Position numbers and translations under genes: made by a program
Shown: positions 55,422 through 64,000 of the stretch, piece after piece
Layout: each line of letters begins with the position of its first letter
Numbering within the stretch: the first letter of the stretch is position 1
DNA from: Phaeosaccion multiseriatum
Lineage: Eukaryota > Ochrophyta, other classes
Length of the DNA: 64,000 nt
Direction: 5' to 3'
Assembly: GCA_965112735.1 (NCBI GenBank)
Contig: OZ218953.1
Location: forward strand, 1,178,001-1,242,000
The notes under the pieces: model-generated
What the model saw: the letters and a program-made list of their open reading frames with translations, nothing else
Database searches by the model: none
What the model was told of the DNA's origin: nothing

Positions 55422-58400
55422 ACGGAAGGACCTAGAGTGGAGAGAGCACAAAGACCAGGAGCGGGCCGCAGCACTGAAAAGCGAGAGCATATCAGGTGGA
55501 GGCACTGAGGACAGAGAGGACAGGGAGGACAGAGAGGACAGGGAGGCAGCGGCGGAGTTCGTGCGCGAGAGAGTGCGGCAGCTGACGAGCACCTTGGAGC
55601 GGGAGAGGGACACAGGTGCGTGGCAGCAGAAGCAGCAGCAGTTGGAGGAGGAGGAGGAGGAGGAGGAGGAGGAGGAGGAGGAGGAGGAGGAGGAGGAGGA
55701 GGAGGAGGAGGAGGAGGAGGAGGGGAGGAGGAGGAGGAGGAGGAGGAGGAGGAGGAGGAGGAGGAGGAGGAGGAGGAGGAGGAGGAGGGGGAGGAGGAGG
55801 CAACTGTCCCCCTCTCTCACCGTCTGTCTCTCTCGCCCCACTTTCCCCTGTGTTTACTTTGGTTTCACTCTGCGCCCCTGCATTCCTAACCCTTCAACCC
55901 TTCAACCCTTCAACCCTTCAACCCTTCAACCCTTCAACCCTTCGCCCTCTTTCTCTTTCTCGCCAACCCCATCTCCCTCCCCATCTCCCTCCCCACTCAC
56001 TGCTCCGCCTGCTCTTTCTATCTTTTGTGCCCCCCTGCCCCCTTCCCTCCTGATGTAACATTATGTAATAGCCCTGCGGGAGGCGGAGAGCAAGGACAAG
56101 AAGTGTCGGGAGGTCACAGGCGCACTCATCGCCCTCAGAGAGAGTAACGCCACTCTCCAAGCTCAGGTGCGTGCGTATGTGTACGTACGAGTTCCGTTTT
56201 TCTGCCTTGTCTGTCTTGTCTGTCTTGTCCGTCTGGCTGTCTGGCTGTCTGGCTGTGTGTGTGTGTGCGTGTGTGTGTGCATGTGTGCTCTTCTCTTCTC
56301 TGCTCTCTTCCACGGGGCAAACGGCGATGATGCGAGGAATAGATGGGGCGATTCTCCTCCTCACAACTGACGCGTTTGCTCTCTGTTCTGCTATCCGTGT
56401 TGGTTGTTCAGCTTGGCGAGGGCCGCTCGACGGCCCAGCGGCTGCAGAGGGAGCTCTCTGTGCAGCAGAGGAGCAGCACCCTACTCAAGGCTGAGGTGAG
56501 TGGGGCTTCAGTGACAGTTTCAGATTATGCCTCTGAGGAGTGGGGCTTCAGTGACAGTTTCAGATTATGCCTCTGAGGAGTGGGGCTTCAGTGACAGTTT
56601 CAGATTAAGCCTCTGAGGAGTGGGGCTTCAGTGACAGTTTCAGATTATGCCTCTGAGGAGTGGGGCTTCAATGACAGTTTCAGAATATGTCTCTGAGGAG
56701 TGGGGCTTCAATGACAGTAAAGTGTCTCACTTGCACGCACGCACGCACGCACACACACGCACACACACACCCACACGCACACACACACAGATCGAAGAGG
56801 CCCGGGCGACGTGTGCTTCTGTGGGAGGCTCTATGGAGGAGCTTGAGCGCTGCAGAGAGGACCTCAGGGAGGCAACAGAGAGACTACACGAGCTCGCACA
56901 GCGGGCCGCCGCCGCAGGTGAGGAGGGGAGGGAGGGAGGGAGGGAGGGAGGGGGGGAGGGAGGGGGGGAGGGTGGAGTCGGGAGGTAAATGGGTTCACGG
57001 GTACCTCCCCTCCACAGCCCCCCCAACCCCTCTTTCTTTGGGCCGGCACCTCTCAACAAGAGGTGACCCGCCCCTGCCTCATTCACACGATCAGTTTCTT
57101 AGGTGATTCCTATTAAGTCAATAAATAGCTCCCCCTCCTCTCCTCTCCTCTCCTCTCCTCTCCTCTCTTCTCCTCTCACCTCCTCTCCTCTCCTCTCTCC
57201 TCTCTCCTCTCTCCTCTTCTCTCCTCTCTCCTCTCTCTTCTTCTCTCCTCCCCTCGCCTCTCCTCCCCGCTCCCCTCCCCTCCTCTCCTCTTTCCTCCCA
57301 TCTTGATACCCTCCCTACTACCCCAAACCACCCCACCCACAGAGGAGGCCTACTCGGAGAGTGAGGAGGAAAGACATGTGCTCCAAGGCCGTGTAGAGGC
57401 GTTGGAGCAGCAGCTCAACAGCACACCGAGAGACATTCTGTTGGCCCTCGCTGAGCAAAGGGTGCTAAGGGGGGAGGTGGAGGAGGGACGGCGACAACTC
57501 CAGGACCTTAACAGAAGCTTTGAGGAGGAGCTGCAGCGAAGGTGAGGGTGTGTGTGTGTTTGGGGGTGTTTGGGGGTGTTGTGGGGTGTGAGGGGGGTGA
57601 GGGGTGTGAGGTGGTGAGGGAGTGAGGGGGGTAATGGGGGTGAGGGGCCTAAGGGTGTGAGGGGGTGAGGGAGTGAGGGAGGTAAGGCGGGTGAGGGGTA
57701 TAAAAGGTGTGAGGGTGTGAGGGAGTGAGGGAGGTAGGGGGGGTGAGGGGCCTAAGGGTGTGGGTAATTGGAGAGGTGAGGGGTGTGTGTTATTGGGGGG
57801 TGAGGGGTGTGAGGGTGTATGGCAAGGTCCCTCGACGCCCCGAGGCCCCACGCGCGCCCAAAGAACCCAACCCCATTTGTGGACCTCCCTCCCACTTCGA
57901 ACTCAAACGTGCACTCCACTCCACTCCACTCGTTGGGACACGACACGCAGGGAGGCCGACATGCAGAGCCTTGTGGCCTCAGCAGGGGGAGACATCGCAA
58001 GGCTCAACACGCAGTTGCACGATCAGAACGTCACCATACATCAGGTGAGGGAGGGACCTTTATTGACTCGTGGGAAGCAACCTAAGAAGGGAGGGAGGGA
58101 GGGAGGGAGGGAGGGAGGGAGGGAGGGAGGGAGGGCGTATGGTAGTAAGTAGTACGGCGATTACGTTCGTTTCCTTCCCTCATACGTAGCTTCCCCTTTC
58201 CTTCCGTCAGGAGGAGGAGGGGAGGAGGGGAGAGGCGTGAGGGCGGAGGAAGGAGGGTGGAGGGGAGAGAGGGGGACACCCCGACCTTCTGCGTTCTGCG
58301 TCCTGCGCGTGTTTGTTGTCCGTCGACGTCCCGTCCCGCTACGCGCCACCCCCTTAGCCTTTCCTTGCCTTGCCTCTCCCTCTTCCTCTCTCACAATGAC

Positions 58401-58933
58401 CCCCCCTCCGCTTTGCCCCTTTGTCGTCCTTTTATCATCCCACCTACACCGCACGCGCGCACGCACGCATCGCTCAGCTGACCATGAGCTGCTTCCAGTC
58501 GCAAGCCCCTCACGTGGCCGATGCCACCCTCCAAGGCGATGCTGCGGCTCACCTCTTCGCTCTGTCAAACTCCTCGTCTTCGTCTCTGCCTGCTTTTTCT
58601 TCTTCTTCTTCTTCTTCTTCTGCTGCTGCTGCTGCTGCTCCTGCTCGACGTGGCTCTGCGCACATTTCGGCCACCGCCACTCCGGCGACGCCACTCACGC
58701 AAGTACGCAGAGGTATCCTCAGTAGTACACGCAGGAGCCGCAGTAGCAGTAGCGGGTGGAGGCGGGAGGTAACCGCCGGTATGAGTGGTATGGGCATCGA
58801 GAGGGCTCCTGGGGCCATGCGAGCACCACCATCAGCAGCAGCAGCAGCAGCAGCACCACCACCACCAACACCAACATCAGCAGCAGCATCAGCAGCAGTA
58901 GGGGGCGTGCCCTGCTTCCGCGGAAGTCGCTGA
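49057..58933 (+). CDS. Large coiled-coil protein (15 exons, about 1780 aa)
   Basis: Exons: 49057-49262, 49380-50176, 50367-50509, 50769-50856, 51223-51320, 51699-51779, 51984-52580, 52943-53938, 54334-55615, 56072-56166, 56412-56495, 56791-56917, 57343-57541, 57951-58044 and 58478-58933. Phases agree at every junction. The start MMMATAMAMGMSRKG has three adjacent ATGs. Residues about 20-80 form a possibly folded N-terminal part (SADVIVQHIRKALLRKAW; EAARRLLERQAKRLGVSE). After a disordered Gln/Pro/His-rich stretch the protein is mainly coiled coil (LKQELRLQRARVGEVERERD; LMEELAAERSLLDRQVHSLK), broken by polyGlu, polySer and polyGln runs. The C-terminus is a disordered Ser/Ala/Pro tail. No named family is recognised; a scaffold or cytoskeletal role is inferred. 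Confidence 0.72.
50695..50745. repeat. CT/GT microsatellite in intron
   Basis: A CT tract followed by a GT tract just before the exon 4 acceptor (50768). Confidence 0.8.
51098..51160. repeat. (GTCT)n tetranucleotide tract in intron
   Basis: GTCT units, with related CTGTCTTGTCGTTC blocks on either side, in the intron before 51223. Confidence 0.85.
51321..51395. repeat. (GTGA)n tetranucleotide tract starting at a splice donor
   Basis: The repeat begins at the donor itself (AAG/GTGAGTGAGTGAG), so several identical GTGAGT donors stand in series. Only the first keeps the frame of the following exon without adding residues. Confidence 0.85.
52031..52078 (+). repeat. GAG tract encoding polyGlu
   Basis: GAG units in exon 7, read as glutamate. 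A second polyGlu tract lies at 52461-52506 in the same exon. Confidence 0.85.
52666..52845. repeat. Minisatellite of about 47 bp, four copies
   Basis: Units contain CTCCAACTACTGTGGTATGG and TGAAGCCTGCTCTGTCTG. Four near-identical copies lie in the intron between 52580 and 52943, followed by a GT tract at 52883-52937. Confidence 0.85.
55057..55102 (+). repeat. AGT microsatellite encoding polySer
   Basis: About 15 AGT units in exon 9, read as serine. A CAG tract read as polyGln lies at 55381-55419. Confidence 0.85.
55646..55799. repeat. (GAG)n tract in intron
   Basis: More than 45 GAG/AGG units just downstream of the exon 9 donor (55616). It is followed by (CAACCCTT)n octamers at 55888-55942. 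Confidence 0.9.
55888..55942. repeat. (AACCCTTC)n octamer repeat
   Basis: About seven units of the 8-bp sequence AACCCTTC in the same intron, before the acceptor at 56071. Confidence 0.85.
56501..56720. repeat. 40-bp minisatellite adjoining a splice donor
   Basis: Five to six copies of a 40-bp unit containing GTGGGGCTTCAGTGACAGTT and ATTATGCCTCTGAGGA. The first unit overlaps the donor GAG/GTGAGTGGGGCTTC. A CA/CG tract follows to the acceptor at 56790. Confidence 0.9.
57095..57125 (+). repeat. 31-bp dispersed intronic element, copy 2
   Basis: Matches 8043-8073 with a single G/T difference, in the intron 56918-57342. A CTCCT-rich tract follows directly (57128-57295). Confidence 0.8.
58088..58133. 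repeat. (GGGA)n tract in intron
   Basis: About 11 GGGA units downstream of the exon 14 donor; purine-rich counterpart of the CCCT tract at 7150. Confidence 0.85.
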
Positions 58934-59406
58934 GAGGGGGTGATACGAACGAAAGAGTTTGCATTACATTGGATAACAACATCTTCCCTTCCGCCATGCA
59001 GCACAAGTCAACGAGTGTACATGCGGCACCGCGCCACACGGGTAGCACGGCCCCCGGAGGACGGGCGGCGGCACTGATGAGAGGCAAAGAGGCAAGAAAA
59101 ATTGGAGCAAATCAGTACAGAGACCAGAGATTTAAAAAAAAAAAAATTGGGGTACCCGCATTTCGGTAGTAAAATTGGTGGAGCTGAAAGACTGAAATTA
59201 TACACCTTTACCCCTTAAACCCCTTTTTTTGTATTGTGCCGACTTCCCTCTTTTCTCGGCTCACGCTAACAATGGCGCGCATATAGGGGCCGACATTCAG
59301 TGTATCGGGTGAGCATCAAATCTGTTGATAATTAGGCTCGTGGAAAAAGCAAGTACGGCGAGGTGAGGAGGGGTCGAGAAGAAGCATACATGTGTGCGTG
59401 CGTGTT

Positions 59407-59659
59407 CGGCCCTGGACAAGGTTACAGTGTGCGCAGGCCATAATCAGTAATCAGGCCGGCTGGCGCCAATAATCAGTAATCAGGCCGGCTAGCGCCGGTC
59501 ATAATCAGTAATCAGGCCGGCTGGTGCCGGTCATAATCAGTAATCAGACCCGGCTGGCGCCGGCCATAATCAGTAATCAGGCCCGGCTGGCGCCATAATC
59601 AGTAATCAGGCCGGCTGCGCCGGCCGTAATCAGTAATCAGATAACCTTGTCCAGGGCCG
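59407..59659. mobile_element. TIR-bounded array of palindromic 30-bp repeats (MITE-like)
   Basis: A perfect 18-bp inverted repeat, CGGCCCTGGACAAGGTTA at 59407-59424 and its complement at 59642-59659, encloses seven tandem units of 27-33 bp. Each unit has TAATCAGTAATCAGG followed by a G/C palindrome of the type GCCGGCTGGCGCCGGC. No protein is encoded. The layout suggests a non-autonomous DNA element or a structured regulatory array. A target-site duplication is not clear. Confidence 0.6.
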
Positions 59660-59722
59660 ATGCGTGTGTGCGTGCCGGCAGCCCCTCCGCTCTCCTCCTG
59701 ACTCTCCTCCCTAGTTGCCCAC

Positions 59723-59743
59723 TTACGTAACGAAGTTACGTAA
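59723..59743. promoter_or_regulatory. Paired TTACGTAA palindromes
   Basis: Two 8-bp palindromes TTACGTAA stand 13 bp apart, about 340 bp upstream of the next start codon. The sequence matches the consensus bound by several bZIP factors; use here as a binding site is inference. Confidence 0.4.
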
Positions 59744-60080
59744 CCCTACGCCGATTTTTCCAAAAAAAATCAGGTCCTATCACATTTGATCAAGGGAGCC
59801 CTCTAGCACGCCAACGACACACAAGAGCGGGCAACCAGCATCAGCAGCAGTGGCTACACTGAAGGAAGGAAGGAGGTGGGCGCGTTAGGAGTGCTAATTG
59901 GCGAATTTCGGAAGGGAACGGTGTGGATCCGGGGCGGAACGAGTTGGGGTGCGACAAGGGCCTCGTTAGGTGCCTCAGGCCTCGTTGGGGGGGATGGCTG
60001 GTTGAAGAGATCCCTGCTCGCTTAATGCGGTATCGGCTTGATCTCTGCGGTGCAGCAGCTGCCTGCTGAAAGAGAGGACC

Positions 60081-61463
60081 ATGCCGGCAGCGGGCCGAGG
60101 AGGAGGGGGAGCCCCTGCTGCAAAGGGGGCGGAGAAGGGCGGGGGGGGGAGGGACAGGACTGAGATCTTGACAAGGGCCGCAGAGCACGCGAGGCGGGCA
60201 GCAGAGCGTGTAGTGACATCCCCAGTGCCGACAGGGCCAGGGGCGCGGGGAGCGGACCGGGGCAGCGAGTATCGCTACGAAAGAAAAGGAGAGGAGGGCG
60301 GCTTTGAGTTTAGCACTTCTGTGTCTGATTTTAGCTCAGACGACGAGTCTGTCAACAATCGCGGCGGGAAGGACCCCCTGTCTGCTCTCCCACGCCATCT
60401 GCCGCCTCGCCCTCCGTCCTATTTCACCCACTTTAACAACAGCCAGCGCAACCAGCGCAACCAACAGCAGCAGCAACAGCAACAGAAGCACCAGCAGGAG
60501 CAGCAGCAGCAGCAGGGGGCGTCTTGGGGCGACGAGCCCGCAGGTGGAGGTGGCATGAGCAGCAGCGATGTGTCAACGACGACAAGTGGGGCTTTCACTG
60601 CCCCCTCGGCGGCGCCTGTTCTTGCCCCGCCCACGGCTGCTGCTTCTGCCCACGCTCCGGAGCAGGCCCTCAGCAGCATGAGCGAGGAAGCACCGAGTAA
60701 GCCGCCTTCTGCACGGCGGGGCAGGAGTGGAAGTGGCGGAATCAGGTTTCGGAACGGCCACGCTCCGCCCAATGACGGCAGCGGCAGCAATGTCAGCAGT
60801 GCTGGCAGTAGTGGCAGTCAGGCCAGCGCGGCGCTTTCATTTCGAGCGACCGACTGGGTTGCTGACGCCGGAGGTTCGGAAGGAGGGGCAGGAGGGAGGC
60901 GGGGAGGCAGGATGGCAGCAGATGCTGGCAGACCTGCAGGGGAGGCAGGAGAGTTGGCAGTAGCAGCGGCAGAAGCAAAGAAAGCAAGGAAAGCGAGGAA
61001 GAGGGGCAAGAGCAGCAACGGCAGCAGCAACGGCAGCACCAACAGTAGCAACAGCAGCGCCAGCAACCTGGCTAGGTCGTTGTCCCCTTTCTTTGGCCGC
61101 GGTAGAGGGCGGGCCTTCAACTCCGCCTACGGTAGTGGCGGTGGCAGCGGCGGCAGCAGCAGCAATCCCGCGACGACTATTGCTACTGCTGCTGGTGGTG
61201 CAGCTGCTATGGCTGCTTCTGGGGCACGGTCTTCTTCTCAGGCGTCTTCTCCGTCCCACTCGCGGAACAGTCCCAACCGCAGAGGACGTAGTCGGCAGTC
61301 ACGCGCCTCCTTCCCCAGGCGACGGAGAGCGGGAAGCAGAGACAGAGACAGAGACAGAGAGACAGGCAGGGGGAAGGGAAGAGAAGGGCGCTCCTTCCTC
61401 GTCGCACGGAGGACGGGCAGCAGAGAAAGGGCAGAAAGAGGAGCAGGAGGAGCAGGAGGAGCA

Positions 61464-61501
<38 letters not shown>

Positions 61502-64000
61502 TCCACCAGCAGCAACTGTAGAAGGAGGACGAGGAAGGGGTGGCCCGCCTCCTCGCTCCACCTCTTGGCTGAGGAACAGCCTGGGGCCTTCCTCGTCCAG
61601 GCCCAAGCGGACAATGAGCAGGGCAGAGAGCATGGACTTGAAGTTCGACTGGGACCCTCGAGGCTTGCAGATGCACATCTCTGTGCTACCCACCAAGAAC
61701 GCGGTGCCACCGCCGGGTAGAAGCACGGGCACACGGAGCAGCGTCGCTAGCAGCACCCCACGCAGCATGCTGGAGGATGGCGGCCTGCACAGCAGCAGGA
61801 GCAGTGGCAGCATGAGCGCCCTCCGAGGTCTGGGGAGGTCGAGGAGCAATAGAAGAGAGCGGATCCATAGCGACCACAGCATGGGCAGTAGCAGGGGCAG
61901 CAGGGCCAGCCTCAGCCGAGCCCCTTCCAGCGTGTTTGATGATGAAGAGCAAGATGACGAGGACGACAATGACCAATGGGGGCCAGGGAGACGGCTTGAG
62001 CAGCTGCTTCGCGCCAACGACGGCGATGGCGTCTCTGATGCAGGTTCCACTGGCTTCGAAGACACCACTGCTGCTGGTGCACAAGACGGGACGGAGACGG
62101 GGCTCCTCTCAGCGGTGGGAGCCGGCGCGGACGAACGTGTCTCGCAGCAGCGGCAGCAGGCGCAGTGGGAGGAGGAGTGGGTAGCGCGCGGCTACAACAG
62201 CAGCAGCAGCAGAGTGGGAGATGGGTTCTTTGGTCTCGCGGAGAAGAAAGTAGGGGACGGGGCGGAGAAGAAGGAGGAAGAAGAGGGCTCTGCGTACGGA
62301 CGGCGCGGTTACTCCACAGGGGGGGAGAGCAAGGCGCGACAGATGGAGGAGTGGGAGCGAGGCTTCCAGGCCAGCGCTAGTGCATCGAGGTCTCCTCGTG
62401 AGGTGGGGGGCGGGGGTGGAGGAGACTGGGAGGGGGGGGTGCTCCAGCGACAGCAGCGCCTTGCCTACTTGGAGGGCTGGAAGCACCGCCGAACAGCAGA
62501 GGCAGCGGCGGGTGTACGGGTGGTGCCGCATGAAAGTGAAAGAGAAGCGTTTGGTCTGCCATTCCCTGCCGCTCTCACCACCACTGCCATGTACAAGCCT
62601 AGTGGCATTGGCACTAAGGAAGACTTCAGCTCTCCCACCAGCGGACCCGACACGATGGCGACACTTGCGTCTCCTGTAACAGCCTTCCAACTGCAGCTCA
62701 TCACTTGGCATCAGTACCTCGTCGAGCAAGGAACGGGGACGGCGTCCAAGGTGGCCGAGGGGTCCGAGGCGGCTGCATCTTGGTCTGTGGCTGTAGTGTC
62801 ACCGACAGAGGCAACGGCGGCGCACCAGGAGGAGCATATTGTCGACTCATTAGAGAGAGAGGGCGCACTGTCGGTGGCTCCGACAGGGGTGGTGAGTAGT
62901 TCGGGCAAGAGGAGGTGGGCGCAAGAGGGGGGGCGGCGGGGTGCGAATGAGGAGGAGGTGGACCTGAGCGCGGTGGCAACTTCGCTTGCCGCCGCTGCGC
63001 CCGAGGACGAAGGGGAGCTTTCATGGGAGAGCTTCTTTGGCGTGGTGGCAGAGGAGCAGAGCGAGAGGAAGGCGAAGCAGGAGGCACTGCTGAGGGAGCA
63101 GGCAATGGCCAACGTCAAGGCGGCGAGGAAGAGGCGGAGGGCGAGCGAGGGCAGTGGTGGCACTTGGAAGCGCTTCCGAGGACTGTCCGACACGTTTGGC
63201 GCCCTGAGTGGCAGCTTTGGCAGCTTCAAGGGGCGCTCCTTCTTCTCCAGGAAGAGGGCAAAGCACCAACAAGAGAAGCGGCAGCAGCAGCAGCAGCAAC
63301 AACAAAAGGAGGATGAGCAGCGGCGGTTGTTGATTCGGCAGCGGCTGGAAGAAGAGGAGCAGCAGCAGCGCCAGGAGCAAGAGGAAGAAGACAAGATTTG
63401 GCAGGAAGAGCTGCGTGAGGGGGCAGGGCAGCAGCACGAGCAGCACGAGCAGCGCCGACTCTCAGGGTCAGGGTCGGGGTCAGGGTCAGGGTCTATAGCC
63501 CTGCAGGAGGGATTAAGAGGACGGAGCAGCAGGGTGAGCAGCAGCGGCAGTGAGAACATTTCACTGCCGCCAGATCTCATTGGACCCGAGAGTCTTGGCA
63601 TGGACGTGCACCGGCCCGTGGGTGAGACGCTAAAGGGAGGATGGGGCACAGGCGTTGCCACTACTCCAACTACTGCTGCCACCGTTGCTGCCGCCACTGA
63701 TGCGACGGCTGCGGGTAGTAAGAGTAGCACCCCAGTAGCGGCTGCCGCCGCTGCTGCTCTTGATGACAGTGACAGCGCCCTGTTGGAGGGCGAGGACGAC
63801 GAGGGGCAATTGTTGGCCACGCAGGACGCCAACCACAGCAGCGCAGCAGCGCCCACTAATGGTAGTGTGGCCGCGGCCGGGGCGGGGTTGGCTTCTCTAA
63901 CCCCGGCCCAGCAGCAGCAGCAGCAGCAGCAGCAGATGCAGGAGCTGAGCGAGAAGTACGCGTGGATCCAGAGGTGGGAGGCGAGCAAGAGCAGCGGCCT
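60081..64000 (+). CDS. Long low-complexity protein, 3' end beyond window (over 1300 aa)
   Basis: A single open frame runs from ATG at 60081 (MPAAGRGGGGAPAAKGAEK) to the last base, 1306 codons without a stop or a needed intron. Early segments include YERKGEEGGFEFSTSVSDFS and SALPRHLPPRPPSYFTHF. It has polyGln (60462-60515), polyAla (61465-61505), Ser/Gly, and an Arg/Ser/Asp region (GSRDRDRDRE, about residue 420). Short conserved-looking pieces are KFDWDPRGLQMHISVLPTK (about residue 522) and SDTFGALSGSFGSFKGRSFF (about residue 1036). The 3' part has basic helices (KAKQEALLREQAMANVKAAR) and ends in view at SEKYAWIQRWEASKS. No family is recognised. The consistent coding character across 3.9 kb supports it as real. 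Confidence 0.6.

Larger units (their letters stand above)
58934..60080. other. Intergenic region with A-tract, repeat element and palindromes
   Basis: Between two same-strand genes. It holds an A13 tract at about 59133-59146, a TIR-bounded repeat element at 59407-59659, two TTACGTAA palindromes at 59723-59743 and an A8 tract near 59762. No coding exon is supported. Confidence 0.6.

Noticed and set aside
55616-56058. Extension of exon 9 through the GAG tract as polyGlu/polyArg protein
   Set aside because: The frame continues openly, but the GTGCGT donor at 55616 and the TAATAG acceptor at 56071 join in matching phase and restore coiled-coil sequence. The repeat reading does not connect to the next exon.
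59430-59640. CRISPR-like spacing of TAATCAGTAATCAGG repeats
   Set aside because: The intervening sequences are themselves near-identical palindromes, not unique spacers, and the host is a eukaryote.

Overview
This is nuclear DNA from a eukaryote, probably a GC-rich unicellular alga or other protist. The evidence is spliceosomal GT-AG introns with strong GTGAGT/GTAAGT donors, genes of up to 17 exons, TATA boxes, an AATAAA signal, very long low-complexity coiled-coil proteins and dense microsatellites. I see nothing prokaryotic: no operons, ribosome binding sites or CRISPR array. I cannot name the species. Gene models were built by hand by joining open exons so that splice phases agree; in every multi-exon gene all internal junctions keep frame.

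Left flank (1-13 kb): the tail of a plus-strand gene (last exon 372-467), then a divergent pair that may share one TATA element at about 2.1 kb. On the minus strand is a 154-aa membrane protein. On the plus strand is a 17-exon coiled-coil protein of about 1890 aa (2186-12950).

Middle (13-49 kb): a cluster of duplicated genes for small secreted proteins forms two inverted arms (about 15.8-23.3 kb and 40.7-48.7 kb) around a unique 17.4-kb core. Two unrelated secreted families alternate. One is rich in His, Tyr, Lys and Ser and is built from repeated exon modules ('HYPEF' proteins, 5 copies). The other is a Gly/Trp/Tyr plus Ser/Lys repeat protein ('GRGWG' proteins, 4 copies). HYPEF and GRGWG genes sit back to back over conserved intergenic regions of about 1.7 kb. 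The left arm also carries a tandem duplication of the pair. This cluster is the most likely undescribed system in the window: two co-amplified, possibly co-regulated families of extracellular matrix, wall or adhesive-type proteins.

The core holds housekeeping genes: the TRAPP subunit TRAPPC4 (minus strand) divergent from a nine-helix LMBR1/LMBD1-type membrane protein, then a giant protein (about 2925 aa) with an EF-hand-like N-terminal segment and about 11 IQ motifs.

Right flank (49-64 kb): a 15-exon coiled-coil protein of about 1780 aa, an intergenic region with a TIR-bounded array of palindromic repeats, and a long open gene that runs off the window end.

A 14-20 bp motif (core GTTGGTGATACAGC) recurs about ten times in both orientations, usually beside CAG tracts, in three of the large genes. 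A separate 31-bp element recurs in two introns 49 kb apart.
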